Shown: positions 1-9,349 of the stretch, in pieces
How the letters are laid out: every line of letters starts with the position of its first letter
How positions within the stretch are numbered: position 1 is the stretch's first letter
NCBI RefSeq assembly: GCF_012927355.1
Contig: NZ_JABBGK010000003.1
Span: 1-64,000 of the forward strand
From: Rhizobium terricola
GTDB taxonomy: Bacteria; Pseudomonadota; Alphaproteobacteria; Rhizobiales; Rhizobiaceae
DNA: 64,000 nucleotides
Direction: 5' to 3'
Program-made: the position numbers and the translations under genes
The notes under the pieces: generated by a model
Databases searched by the model: none
What the model was told of the DNA's origin: nothing
Seen by the model: only the letters and a program-made list of their open reading frames with translations

Positions 1-30
1 CCAAAAATCAAACAAGTTATTGATATTAAA

Positions 31-42
31 CTGGAATTCCAG
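31..42. promoter_or_regulatory. 12-bp perfect palindrome, possible operator
   Basis: CTGGAATTCCAG reads the same on both strands. It lies in the AT-richer part of the leader of the ornithine cyclodeaminase family gene and is followed at 42-59 by a second small dyad (GTCTCT, six-base loop, AGAGAC). The rest of 1-233 shows no gene that I can support. A regulator-binding role is inference only; no regulator gene is adjacent. Confidence 0.3.
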
Positions 43-233
43 TCTCTTGATACAGAGACGGCAGAATAGGGGTCAAAAGCCGGACGGCAGGCGCGTCGGC
101 TCGGACCACCATTCCGCACAGACGACATATCCCCGTGTACCGGGCCACACTTCCGCAGACGCCGCGCCGGATTCGCGCTTGAACGGGGCAGCGCAGTTGC
201 TAGTGTCGGCGCCAAATCGACACGGAGAACAAC

Positions 234-1196
234 ATGCTCGTCCTGCACGAAGGCGAAACCGCCCAGGCCCTGAAGTGGGCCGAACTCATTGATGCGATCG
301 AACGGATGTTCCGCAGCAGCTGCGTGATGCCGGTCCGTCACCATCACGATGTCGCCGTTCCCGGCGAGGCGAACGCGACCCTGCTTCTAATGCCGGCCTG
401 GGTTCCGGGCGACTACATAGGGGTGAAGCTGGTCTCTGTGTTCCCCGACAACCATCTGCGCGGCCTGCCCGCCATCTTCGGCAGCTACATCCTGTCATCG
501 GGAAAGACCGGCAAGATGCTCGCGGTCGTGGACGGCGGCGAGCTGACGGCGCGGCGGACCGCGGCCACCTCGGCGCTCGCGGCCAAGTATCTCGCTCGCG
601 AAGATGCGTCAGACCTGCTGGTCGTCGGAACCGGCCGCCTGTCGCTCAACCTCATCCAGGCGCATTCCGCGGTCCGGCCGATCGGCCGTATCTCGATCTG
701 GGGTCGTAACCCGGCCAATGCGGAAAAGACCGCCGAGGATGCTCGCGCGCTCGGGTTCGCGGTTTCTGTCAGTACCGACCTCGAAAGCGCGGTCCGCACG
801 GCCGACATCATATCCTGCGCCACACTCTCCCATGAACCGCTCGTCCATGGGGCATGGTTGAAGCCCGGGGCCCATCTCGACCTGATAGGCGCCTTCAAGC
901 CGACCATGCGCGAAAGCGATGACGAGGCCGTGCGCCGCGCCAGCGTGTTCGTCGACACCCGCGCCGGCGCGATGAGCGAGGCGGGCGACATTCTTCAACC
1001 CCTGAAGGCGGGTATCATCACCGAGGCCGACATCAGGGCCGACCTGTTCGATCTCGCCGTCGCGCGCCACGCGGGCAGGACCAGCGCCGAGGAGATTACG
1101 CTGTTCAAATCCGTCGGGGCTGCACTCGAGGATCTCGCCGGCGCCATTCTCGCCTACGAAACAGCGATGGAGCCGTTCGCGCGCCAGGAGGCCTGA
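234..1196 (+). CDS. ornithine cyclodeaminase / mu-crystallin family protein
   Basis: A 320-residue protein with the length and layout of the ornithine cyclodeaminase/mu-crystallin family: an N-terminal substrate half with GVKLVSVFPDN (63-73) and GELTARRTAATSA (102-114), then a Rossmann NAD(P)H domain beginning with VGTGRLS (131-137). Family members include ornithine cyclodeaminase, alanine dehydrogenase, imine and pyrroline-2-carboxylate reductases and ectoine-degradation enzymes, so the substrate cannot be named from sequence. The ATG has a good ribosome site (GGAG, six bases upstream). The stop overlaps the hrpB start in a TGATG junction, implying co-translation, although the two functions are not obviously related. 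Family assignment is firm and the exact reaction open. Confidence 0.85.
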   Translation: MLVLHEGETAQALKWAELIDAIERMFRSSCVMPVRHHHDVAVPGEANATLLLMPAWVPGDYIGVKLVSVFPDNHLRGLPAIFGSYILSSGKTGKMLAVVDGGELTARRTAATSALAAKYLAREDASDLLVVGTGRLSLNLIQAHSAVRPIGRISIWGRNPANAEKTAEDARALGFAVSVSTDLESAVRTADIISCATLSHEPLVHGAWLKPGAHLDLIGAFKPTMRESDDEAVRRASVFVDTRAGAMSEAGDILQPLKAGIITEADIRADLFDLAVARHAGRTSAEEITLFKSVGAALEDLAGAILAYETAMEPFARQEA

Positions 1197-3658
1197 TGGC
1201 GAGAGCCCTGCCCTTCCTTCCGGTCACCGAGAGCCTGCCGGCGTTGACGGCGGCACTCGCGAATGCGAACCGGGCGATCCTGTCGGCGCCTCCGGGCGCC
1301 GGCAAGACGACGATCGTACCGATCCACCTGCTCGACCAGACCTGGCGCGGCGACGGCAGGATCATCCTGCTCGAGCCCCGCCGGCTTGCTGCACGCGCTG
1401 CCGCGAGCCGCATGGCGAACCTGCTTGGAGAGACGGTCGGGGAGACTGTGGGCTATCGCATGCGGCTCGACAATCGGATTTCGGGTCGCACACGCATCGA
1501 GGTGGTGACCGAGGGTGTGTTTGCCCGCATGATCCTTGATGACCCGGAGCTTTCCGGTGTCGCGGCCGTGCTGTTCGACGAATTTCACGAACGCTCGCTC
1601 GACGCCGATTTCGGGCTGGCACTGGCGCTCGACACCCAGTCAGCGCTGCGGCCGGATCTCAGGCTGCTGGTGATGTCCGCGACCCTGGACATCGAGCGCA
1701 TCGCGGCCCTGCTTGTCGATGCGCCCGTGATCCGCAGCGAAGGCCGGAGCTTTCCGGTCGACATCCGCTATCGCGACCGGCCCGGCGGCGAGCGGATCGA
1801 GGATGCGGTCACCGCGGCCATCGTCGAGGCGCATCGGACGGAGAGCGGTTCGATCCTCGCCTTTCTGCCCGGCCAGGCCGAGATCAAGCGCGTGGCAGAA
1901 CGGCTCGACGGGCGTTTCGACCAGACGACGCTGATCACGCCGCTCTACGGCAATCTCGGCCAGAAGGAGCAGGACGCGGCGATCCGTCCCGCGCCTGAAG
2001 GATACCGCAAGATCGTGCTTGCCACGTCCATCGCCGAAACCTCGATCACGATCGACGGCGTTCGCGTGGTGATCGACAGTGGCCTGCAGCGGTTGCCGGT
2101 GTTCGAGCCCTCAACCGGTATTACCCGCCTGGAAACGGTCAAGGTCTCCCGCGCATCGGCCGACCAGCGGGCGGGACGGGCCGGACGTACGGAAACGGGA
2201 CTTGCGATCAGGCTCTGGCATTCCGGCCAGACGGCGGCACTTCCGGCCTTCACGCCCCCGGAAATCCTGTCGGGTGACCTGTCGAACCTCGTGCTCGACA
2301 TGGCCCATTGGGGGGTACTCGATCCTGCATCGCTCTCCTTCATCGATCCGCCGCCCAAAGTCGCCTGGAACGAAGCCAAAGCCCTGCTTCAATTGATCGG
2401 CGCCTTGGACGCCGCCGGCGCGATGACACCCAGCGGACGGAAGATCCGCGACCTCGGCCTTCCCGTGCGTCTCGGCGCCATGGTGCTTTCGGCATCGGGC
2501 GCCGGCGCCGGCAGGCAGGCGGCGGAGCTTGCCGTACTGCTTACCGAACAGGGGCTGGGCGGAACCGGTATCGACATAGAGGAGCGGCTGCGACGCTTTC
2601 GCCAGGAAGGCGGCGAGCGGGCCGCCTCGGCACGCAGGCTGGCCGAACGGCTGGCGCTGAGTGCGGGCGCGGGGAAAGGTACCGAGAGCCCGACGGGTGC
2701 CGGCCCGTTGCTGCTTCATGCCTATCCCGACCGTATCGCGATGCGTCGTGGGGCAAGGGGACGCTTCGTGATGGCGAATGGCCGCGGCGCCGAAGTATCG
2801 GAAACAGAAAGGCTCGCGGGCGCCGACATGTTGGTGATCGCCGACCTGACCGGCCGGGCCGCCCAGGGGCGCGTCCTTGCCGCCGCGGAAGTCAGTCGGA
2901 GTGATATCGAATGCCTGTTGCCCGAGGCCATCCAGCGCCCGGAGGAGTGTTTCTTCGACGCTTCGAGCCGCCAGGTCCGCGCCCGGCGGGTCACGCGGCT
3001 CGGTGCCATCGTGCTCGACGAGACACCGCTTGCCAGACCGAACGGACCCCAGGCGGCCGAGGCGCTGGCCGAGGGCGTGCGCCAACTCGGGCTGACGTGC
3101 CTGCCCTTCTCGAAAGCGGCGGAACAGCTGCGACAACGCATCGGTTTCCTCAACCGCACGATCGGAGAGCCCTGGCCGGACATGTCGGACGAGGCGCTCA
3201 TCGCGTCACTCGACACCTGGTTCACGCCGTTCCAGCATACCGTGCGCAGCGTCGACGACGTCACTGCTGCATCGCTTTCCGATGGATTGGCCGCTCTTCT
3301 TCCCCATGGGCTGCAGCGCGAGCTCGATCGCCTCGCCCCTACGCATTTTACGGCGCCGACGGGACAGAACCATCCGATTCGCTACGACGGCGCCGAGCCG
3401 GTTCTCTCTATCCGGGTTCAGGAACTCTTCGGTCTCAAGTCCCACCCGGCGATCGGTGGCGGCAAACTGCCGCTCGTCCTGGAGTTGACCTCGCCGGCCC
3501 ATCGGCCCATTCAGACGACGAGGGACCTGCCCGGCTTCTGGGCAGGTTCCTGGAAAGATGTGCGCGCCGACATGCGCGGCCGCTATCCGAAGCATCCCTG
3601 GCCGGACAATCCGGCCGACGCCATGCCCACCACCCGCGCAAAGCCGCGCGGGACGTGA
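1196..3658 (+). CDS. hrpB: ATP-dependent helicase HrpB
   Basis: An 820-residue DEAH-type helicase, the usual length for HrpB. Motifs in order: Walker A APPGAGKTT (31-39), DEFH at motif II, SATLD at motif III, then the second RecA domain with TSIAETSITIDG and QRAGRAGR (motifs V and VI), followed by the helicase-associated and HrpB C-terminal regions. HrpB proteins are putative RNA helicases whose physiological role is poorly defined. The start codon is shared with the stop of the upstream gene (TGATG). The actS start follows 31 bases after its stop, so transcription may continue into the redox regulator pair. Confidence 0.93.
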   Translation: MARALPFLPVTESLPALTAALANANRAILSAPPGAGKTTIVPIHLLDQTWRGDGRIILLEPRRLAARAAASRMANLLGETVGETVGYRMRLDNRISGRTRIEVVTEGVFARMILDDPELSGVAAVLFDEFHERSLDADFGLALALDTQSALRPDLRLLVMSATLDIERIAALLVDAPVIRSEGRSFPVDIRYRDRPGGERIEDAVTAAIVEAHRTESGSILAFLPGQAEIKRVAERLDGRFDQTTLITPLYGNLGQKEQDAAIRPAPEGYRKIVLATSIAETSITIDGVRVVIDSGLQRLPVFEPSTGITRLETVKVSRASADQRAGRAGRTETGLAIRLWHSGQTAALPAFTPPEILSGDLSNLVLDMAHWGVLDPASLSFIDPPPKVAWNEAKALLQLIGALDAAGAMTPSGRKIRDLGLPVRLGAMVLSASGAGAGRQAAELAVLLTEQGLGGTGIDIEERLRRFRQEGGERAASARRLAERLALSAGAGKGTESPTGAGPLLLHAYPDRIAMRRGARGRFVMANGRGAEVSETERLAGADMLVIADLTGRAAQGRVLAAAEVSRSDIECLLPEAIQRPEECFFDASSRQVRARRVTRLGAIVLDETPLARPNGPQAAEALAEGVRQLGLTCLPFSKAAEQLRQRIGFLNRTIGEPWPDMSDEALIASLDTWFTPFQHTVRSVDDVTAASLSDGLAALLPHGLQRELDRLAPTHFTAPTGQNHPIRYDGAEPVLSIRVQELFGLKSHPAIGGGKLPLVLELTSPAHRPIQTTRDLPGFWAGSWKDVRADMRGRYPKHPWPDNPADAMPTTRAKPRGT

Positions 3659-3689
3659 CGCAACAACAGAAAAGACCGAGAGGCCGCAG

Positions 3690-4994
3690 ATGATCACCAC
3701 GCCGGATGCAACGCTCCAGTTCGGACCTTCGAGCCGACGCCTGCGGCTGCAGACGCTGGTCTGGCTCAGATGGCTGGCCGTGGCCGGGCAGAGCCTGACG
3801 GTCATCCTGGTCGACTTCTGGCTCGAGTTCCCCCTGCCCTTCACGACCTGCGCGGCTCTGATCGGTGCACTGGCGGTCGCCAACTTCGTGTTGTCGGCAA
3901 GCTTTCCGCCAACTTATCGACTGGAGCCGCTCGCCGCCTTCGCCGTCCTCAGCCTCGACCTGCTGCAGCTCGCAGCCCTGCTCTACATCACCGGCGGACT
4001 GGCCAACCCATTTGCACCGCTGATCTGCGTGCCGGTCATCATCTCCTTTGCCTCTCAGCCGCTGCGGCACGCGGTCGCGCTCTTCATCCTTGCAGTCCTC
4101 TTCGTTTCAGCGCTCGCCTTCTCGCCCTACCCTCTGCCATGGTACGGCGGCGATGCGCCCTTCCTGCAGCCGATCATGCAGGTGGGCGTCTGGGTCGCGA
4201 TCACCTCGATGATGGCCTTCGCCGCCTTCTACGCCTATCGGGTTTCGCAGGAGGCGACGCTGCTTGCCGACGCTCTCTCGGCGACCGAGCTTGTGCTGCA
4301 ACGCGAGAAACATCTCTCCCAGCTCGACGGCCTGGCTGCCGCGGCCGCCCATGAGTTGGGCACTCCTTTGGCAACGATCAGCCTCGTCGCCAAGGAGATG
4401 GAGCGTGAACTTGGCCAGGACGAGCGCTTCGGCGAGGACGTCCAGTTGCTGCGCAGCCAGAGCGAACGCTGCCGCGACATCCTGAAGAGGATCGCGACAC
4501 TGCCCTCGGAGAGCGAGGCGCATATGCGCCGTCTGCCGCTGTCCTCGCTGATCGAGGAGGTGCTGGCACCCCATCGCGAGTTCGGCATCAAGCTGGAGCT
4601 CGTGGAGAAATCCGACCGAGCCAGGGAACCGGTCGGGGTGCGCAATGCCGGTATCCTCTACGGGCTCGGCAACCTGATCGAGAACGCAGTCGATTTTGCC
4701 CGTGAGAAGGTTGTCGTCACGGTCGAGCACGATGCCTCGCGGGTGGTCGTGACGATCGAGGACGACGGGGTGGGCTATTCGCCCGACGTGATGCAGAGGA
4801 TCGGCGAACCCTATGTGACGAGCCGTCAACGGGACGACAAGGCAGGTGGCCTCGGGCTCGGCCTGTTCATCGCCAAGACGCTGCTCGAACGCTCCGGCGC
4901 AAGGCTGCGCTTCGAAAATCGCGGGCCTGAGACGCCGGGCGCCCGCGTCGAGATCATCTGGCCGCGCAATCGGATGGAGAGCAATCCGGCCTGA
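3690..4994 (+). CDS. actS: redox-sensing sensor histidine kinase ActS (RegB/PrrB family)
   Basis: A 434-residue membrane histidine kinase. The first 185 residues are strongly hydrophobic with about six membrane segments and contain GGLANPF (102-108), the quinone-binding heptapeptide of RegB. The phospho-acceptor is H221 in HELGTPLAT, and a cysteine, C261, sits exactly 40 residues later, the same spacing as H225/C265 in RegB, where the Cys is the redox switch. A GHKL ATPase domain follows (DDGVGYS, GLGLGLFIAKTLL). The ATG at 3690 was preferred over earlier in-frame codons because homologues begin near here and the upstream part overlaps hrpB. ActR follows on the same strand. The pair controls redox- and acid-linked genes in rhizobia (family knowledge). 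Confidence 0.93.
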   Translation: MITTPDATLQFGPSSRRLRLQTLVWLRWLAVAGQSLTVILVDFWLEFPLPFTTCAALIGALAVANFVLSASFPPTYRLEPLAAFAVLSLDLLQLAALLYITGGLANPFAPLICVPVIISFASQPLRHAVALFILAVLFVSALAFSPYPLPWYGGDAPFLQPIMQVGVWVAITSMMAFAAFYAYRVSQEATLLADALSATELVLQREKHLSQLDGLAAAAAHELGTPLATISLVAKEMERELGQDERFGEDVQLLRSQSERCRDILKRIATLPSESEAHMRRLPLSSLIEEVLAPHREFGIKLELVEKSDRAREPVGVRNAGILYGLGNLIENAVDFAREKVVVTVEHDASRVVVTIEDDGVGYSPDVMQRIGEPYVTSRQRDDKAGGLGLGLFIAKTLLERSGARLRFENRGPETPGARVEIIWPRNRMESNPA

Positions 4995-5068
4995 AATGAC
5001 TTTACCCATCGGCCATTAGTGGCCATAACGACTTGCGACCTTTCGATATACTGCTGGGATGCCTGGCC

Positions 5069-5665
5069 ATGACCGACATATCTCCATCCGATCCGAAGAT
5101 GTCCGACCGCGCGCAGAAGGGCGGGGACGAGGCAATCGGCGCGGATCCCAATCTCCTGATCGTCGACGACGACATCCCGTTCCTGCGCCGTCTGGCGCGT
5201 GCCATGGAAAGCCGCGGCTTTACGGTAGAGACAGCCGCCTCGGTGGCCGAAGGGATCGCAAAGGCCAAGGCTGTGCCGCCAAAGTTTGCGGTGGTTGACC
5301 TGAGACTCGGCGACGGCAACGGCCTCGACGTCATCGAGGCCATCCGCCAGCACCGGACGGATACGCGGGTGATCGTGCTTACCGGTTACGGCAACATCGC
5401 GACTGCCGTCACGGCAGTAAAACTCGGCGCACTGGACTATCTGGCAAAACCCGCAGATGCCGACGAGATCTTCCTGGCGCTGACGCAGCGCCCGGGCGAG
5501 AAGGCGGTCGTTCCGGAAAACCCGATGTCGGCTGACCGGGTGCGCTGGGAACATATCCAGCGGGTCTACGAAAGCTGTGAGCGCAATGTTTCCGAGACGG
5601 CCCGCCGTCTCAACATGCACCGGCGCACACTCCAGCGCATTCTGGCAAAGCGCGCCCCGAAGTAA
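5069..5665 (+). CDS. actR: response regulator ActR (RegA/PrrA family)
   Basis: The cognate regulator of ActS, about 198 residues. The receiver domain begins LLIVDDDIPFLRRL, has the phospho-acceptor Asp in VVDLRLGDGNG and the Lys in YLAKPADADE. The short C-terminus is a Fis-type helix-turn-helix (SETARRLNMHRRTLQRIL), the arrangement of RegA/PrrA/ActR. The start is uncertain: ATG at 5069 and ATG at 5099 are both in frame and neither has a strong ribosome site. The 74-base gap from actS contains a small dyad (GGCCA, four bases, TGGCC). The stop lies two bases from the stop of the convergent mmcB gene. Confidence 0.92.
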   Translation: MTDISPSDPKMSDRAQKGGDEAIGADPNLLIVDDDIPFLRRLARAMESRGFTVETAASVAEGIAKAKAVPPKFAVVDLRLGDGNGLDVIEAIRQHRTDTRVIVLTGYGNIATAVTAVKLGALDYLAKPADADEIFLALTQRPGEKAVVPENPMSADRVRWEHIQRVYESCERNVSETARRLNMHRRTLQRILAKRAPK

Positions 5666-5667
5666 GC

Positions 5668-6153
5668 CTAGTCGCGGCCCGGCGAGCGGGCAGCCCATTC
5701 GGCCAGCATCAGGCGTTGAGCAGCCGCCCGCGAGAAGTCGAGCGTCACGGCCTTGCGAGTCGCCGGGGCCAGACGATGCTCGGGGGCCTCGCGCACCAGA
5801 TGGGCGCCGTAACCGTCCGACAACAACAGCCCGCAATCCTCGGGGAAGATATACAGCGGCACCTCCGGGTGGGTAGCAAAGAACAGACGGTCACAATAGG
5901 CCCGGTAGTCGGGCCATTTCCGATCGACGCGGAAGTCCTCGATCGACGACTTGATCTCGATGATCCAGATCTCGCCCTTCTCCGACAAGCCCACGAGGTC
6001 GGCACGTCGGCCGTTCGAGAGCGCCAGTTCGGGAAGCAAGGCGAGACGCATGTCGTGCAACAGGATCTGCACCCCGCGCCGCACCAGCATGGCGCGATCG
6101 GACTGACGCCCGTCGATTAACGGATTGTTTACGGCGACGGAAAGAATCGTCAT
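5668..6153 (-). CDS. mmcB: MmcB family DNA repair protein
   Basis: A 161-residue protein resembling the MmcB family (COG5321), first described in Caulobacter as a DNA-damage-inducible repair factor. The core looks like a PD-(D/E)XK nuclease fold: RADLVGLSEKGEIWIIEIKSS supplies the D...EIK catalytic signature, followed by a Trp/Tyr-rich segment (KWPDYRAYCDRLFF). The ATG at 6153 was preferred to a TTG 36 bases upstream because family members begin just before the conserved NPLIDGRQSDRA region. It is convergent with actR and divergent from the L,D-transpeptidase gene. No SOS box was identified by eye in the 177-base upstream spacer. Confidence 0.8.
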   Translation of the reverse strand: MTILSVAVNNPLIDGRQSDRAMLVRRGVQILLHDMRLALLPELALSNGRRADLVGLSEKGEIWIIEIKSSIEDFRVDRKWPDYRAYCDRLFFATHPEVPLYIFPEDCGLLLSDGYGAHLVREAPEHRLAPATRKAVTLDFSRAAAQRLMLAEWAARSPGRD

Positions 6154-6330
6154 GAATATTGTCCAAACCGACCCTTTCGCATGTTGCAAAAAAACAATGC
6201 GGAGTCATTTTGCAGCGCCGAAGACATTCAGCCTTTGCCTGCTACTTGCAAAGCCGAGTTTAATCAAAAATAAACCATAATCAAAGATGGTCGAGAGAAC
6301 CATCTCCTAGCCCACAGACACGAGTTTCCC

Positions 6331-6993
6331 ATGCACCTTCGCAATGCATTGACTGTGTTCGGCCTCGTCGCGACGATCGCCCTGACAGGTTGCACTACCA
6401 CGACCGAGACGAAGACTGCCGAAGCCGAAACCACGGCCAAGATCTTCACGGATTCCTACGGCAGCGTCACCGATGCCGGCTATGCGCTCCCGGCGATCCC
6501 GATCAACAAGCTCGACAAGAAGTTCCACCGCCAGATCGTCTCCTATCAGACGTCGGAAAAGGCCGGAACGGTTGTCGTGAACACCCGCGAACGCTTCCTT
6601 TATTACATACTGCCGAACGGCAAGGCGGTTCGTTACGGTATCGGCGTCGGCAAACAGGGCTTTGCGTGGTCCGGTACCGCCTACATCGCCTGGAAACAGG
6701 CTTGGCCGACCTGGCATCCGCCGAAGGAAATGGCTGCTCGCAAGCCGGAAGTGGCCAAATATGTCGAAGAAGGCATGGGGCCGAGCATCCGCAATCCGCT
6801 CGGCGCACGCGCGATGTACCTCTTCAACGAAAAGGGCCAGGATACTCTGTTCCGCCTGCACGGCACCCCGGAATGGGCTTCCATCGGCACCGCCGCCTCC
6901 TCGGGCTGCATCCGCCTGATGAACCAGGACGTGATCGATCTCTATAACCGCGTTCGCCCGGGCAAGAACGCCAAGGTCGTGGTCATCCAGTAA
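6331..6993 (+). CDS. L,D-transpeptidase lipoprotein (YkuD domain)
   Basis: A 220-residue exported protein. The N-terminus is a lipoprotein signal: a short hydrophobic run followed by the lipobox LTGC at about residues 18-21. The mature part carries a YkuD catalytic domain whose active site is H177...SSGCIR with Cys193. YkuD enzymes make 3-3 cross-links in peptidoglycan or attach proteins to it, which matters in Rhizobiales where polar growth relies heavily on L,D-cross-links (family knowledge). The gene is monocistronic, with its own strong terminator at 7020-7047 shared with the convergent malate synthase gene. Which of the many rhizobial paralogues this is cannot be decided here. Confidence 0.9.
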   Translation: MHLRNALTVFGLVATIALTGCTTTTETKTAEAETTAKIFTDSYGSVTDAGYALPAIPINKLDKKFHRQIVSYQTSEKAGTVVVNTRERFLYYILPNGKAVRYGIGVGKQGFAWSGTAYIAWKQAWPTWHPPKEMAARKPEVAKYVEEGMGPSIRNPLGARAMYLFNEKGQDTLFRLHGTPEWASIGTAASSGCIRLMNQDVIDLYNRVRPGKNAKVVVIQ

Positions 6994-7019
6994 GGTCTCT
7001 CGGGAAACGAGACAAGAAA

Positions 7020-7047
7020 GCCGCCGGAGTGATCCGGCGGCTTTTTT
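7020..7047. terminator. bidirectional rho-independent terminator
   Basis: A perfect 9-bp stem, GCCGCCGGA (7020-7028) with TCCGGCGGC (7033-7041), a GTGA loop and six T residues follow the L,D-transpeptidase gene. The A-rich 5' flank gives a shorter T run on the minus strand, so it can also end glcB transcription. Confidence 0.9.
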
Positions 7048-7066
7048 CGTTGTCCTTCCGTTTCGC

Positions 7067-9238
7067 TCAGGCCTTCAAACTGGCCTTCAGTTCGCGCCGG
7101 CGGCGATGAAGGACCGGCTCGGTATAGCCGTTCGGCTGCTCGCGACCTTTCAGAACCAGATCGAGAGCCGCCTGGAAAGCGATCGAACCATTGAAGTCCC
7201 TGGCCATAGGCCGGTAAGCCGCATCGTCGGCATTCTGACGGTCGACGACTTCGGCCATGCGTTTCATGGTTTCGAGGATCTGGGCTTCGGTGACGACGCC
7301 GTGGTGCAGCCAGTTCGCCATGTGCTGAGCGGAGATGCGCAAGGTCGCGCGATCTTCCATCAGGCCGACATTGTTGATGTCAGGAACCTTCGAGCAACCA
7401 ACGCCTTGGTCGACCCAGCGCACGACATAGCCGAGAATCCCTTGCGCATTGTTGTCAAGTTCGCGCTGGATCTCCTCTGGCGTCCAGTTGGGTCGCGGCG
7501 CGACCGGAACCGAGAGAATGTCCCGCAGGCTGGCCCGCGCACGCTTCTTCAGGCCAGCCTGAACCTCAGTGACATTGACGCGATGATAGTGCGTGGCATG
7601 CAAGGTTGCCGCGGTCGGCGACGGCACCCAGGCCGTGTTGGCGCCCGCCTTCGGGTGGGCGATCTTCTGCTCGAGCATAGCGGCCATCAGGTCGGGCATG
7701 GCCCACATGCCCTTGCCGATCTGCGCGTGGCCGGAAAGGCCGCATTCGAGGCCGATATCGACGTTCCAGTTTTCGTAGGCGGCGATCCAGGCGGCCTGCT
7801 TCATATCGCCCTTGCGAATCATCGGGCCGGCTTCCATCGAGGTGTGGATCTCGTCGCCGGTGCGGTCGAGGAAACCGGTGTTGATGAACACCACCCGTTC
7901 CTTCGCCGCACGGATGCATTCCTTCAGGTTGACGGTGGTGCGACGCTCCTCGTCCATGATGCCCATCTTGATGGTGTTGGGCGCCATGCCGATCAGCGCT
8001 TCGACGCGCGAAAAGATCTCGCAGGCGAAGGCAACCTCTTCCGGTCCGTGCATCTTCGGCTTGACGACATAGAGCGACCCCTTGCGGGAATTGGCCCGTC
8101 GGCCGTTGGGACCGATGTCGTGCAAAGCGATCAACGCGGTGACTGCGGCATCCATGATGCCTTCCGGGATCTCGTTGCCGTCGCGATCGAGGATGGCCGG
8201 GTTGGTCATCAGGTGGCCGACATTGCGGACCAGCATCAGCGAGCGGCCATGCAGGACGAGCGAACCACCATCCGGCGCGATGAACGTCTTGTCGGCGTTC
8301 AGCGTACGCGTGAAGGTCTTGCCGCCCTTGCTGACCTCTTCGGTCAGGTCACCCTTCATCAAGCCGAGCCAGTTTCCATAGACGACGACCTTGTCCTCGG
8401 CATCGACCGCAGCAACAGAGTCCTCGCAGTCCATGATGGTGGTGATTGCCGATTCGAGCCACAGGTCGTTGATCCCTGCCGGATCCGTCTTGCCGATCAT
8501 GCCATCGGCATCGATGACGATCTCAATGTGCAGGCCGTTGCGGCGGAGCAGCAGGGCTTCCGGCTTGTCGGCGCCGCCGCGATAGCCGGCAAGCTGCGCA
8601 GGATCGGAAAGCCCGGTCACGGCACCGCCCGAAAGCGTGATGAATAGAGCGCCGGACTTGACCGACAGAGCCGCCACGTCGCTCCAGCTGCCCGCAGCGA
8701 GCGGTGCCGAGTCGTCGAGAAGCTTGCGACCCCAGGCGATGACCTTCGCACCCCGCACCGGATTGTAGCCCTTGCCCTTTTCCGCACCATCCGTCTCGGA
8801 AATCGCGTCAGTGCCGTAAAGGGCGTCATAAAGCGAGCCCCAGCGGGCGTTGGCAGCGTTCAAGGCATAGCGCGCATTCATGACGGGAACGACGAGCTGC
8901 GGGCCGGCGATCTCGGCGATCTCGGCATCGACATTCGAGGTCGAGACCTTGACCTCGCCGCCCTCGGGAAGCAGGTAACCGATCTCGCGCAGGAAGGCCT
9001 CGTAGACGTCCATATCAACCGGTGCGCCGTTCTCGCGATACCAGGCGTCGATCCGGGCCTGAAGGTCGTCTCGCTTTGCGAGAAGCGCACGGTTCTTCGG
9101 CGCGAGATCGTGGGCGATCGCCGAAAAGCCCGAGAAGAAGGCGTCGGCGTTCACGCCGGTCCCCGGAATGGCCTTTTCGACCAGGAAACTGTGCAGTTCC
9201 CGATCGATTGAAAGCCCGTGCAGTTCGATCCGGCTCAT
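7067..9238 (-). CDS. glcB: malate synthase G
   Basis: A 723-residue protein, the normal length for malate synthase G, which condenses glyoxylate with acetyl-CoA to malate in the cytoplasm. The conserved C-terminal active-site region reads [19 protein letters not shown] and includes the catalytic Asp of the family; the glyoxylate-binding region has the expected [17 protein letters not shown]. The ATG at 9238 gives the standard N-terminus MSRIELHGL. The gene stands alone on the minus strand, with no isocitrate lyase nearby. Confidence 0.96.
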   Translation of the reverse strand: MSRIELHGLSIDRELHSFLVEKAIPGTGVNADAFFSGFSAIAHDLAPKNRALLAKRDDLQARIDAWYRENGAPVDMDVYEAFLREIGYLLPEGGEVKVSTSNVDAEIAEIAGPQLVVPVMNARYALNAANARWGSLYDALYGTDAISETDGAEKGKGYNPVRGAKVIAWGRKLLDDSAPLAAGSWSDVAALSVKSGALFITLSGGAVTGLSDPAQLAGYRGGADKPEALLLRRNGLHIEIVIDADGMIGKTDPAGINDLWLESAITTIMDCEDSVAAVDAEDKVVVYGNWLGLMKGDLTEEVSKGGKTFTRTLNADKTFIAPDGGSLVLHGRSLMLVRNVGHLMTNPAILDRDGNEIPEGIMDAAVTALIALHDIGPNGRRANSRKGSLYVVKPKMHGPEEVAFACEIFSRVEALIGMAPNTIKMGIMDEERRTTVNLKECIRAAKERVVFINTGFLDRTGDEIHTSMEAGPMIRKGDMKQAAWIAAYENWNVDIGLECGLSGHAQIGKGMWAMPDLMAAMLEQKIAHPKAGANTAWVPSPTAATLHATHYHRVNVTEVQAGLKKRARASLRDILSVPVAPRPNWTPEEIQRELDNNAQGILGYVVRWVDQGVGCSKVPDINNVGLMEDRATLRISAQHMANWLHHGVVTEAQILETMKRMAEVVDRQNADDAAYRPMARDFNGSIAFQAALDLVLKGREQPNGYTEPVLHRRRRELKASLKA

Positions 9239-9349
9239 GATGTTTTTCCTCGCAAATTTCAAATGTAGTTCGATCATGCGACAATGATCCGTTCTCATTC
9301 ATTGTCAATCGAGCACAAATTACAAAGATTTTTCACGAATTGGAAAAGG

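Noticed and set aside
20..292. Short open frame overlapping the first gene's leader
   Set aside because: Arg/Pro-rich, no ribosome site, overlaps the supported start at 234.
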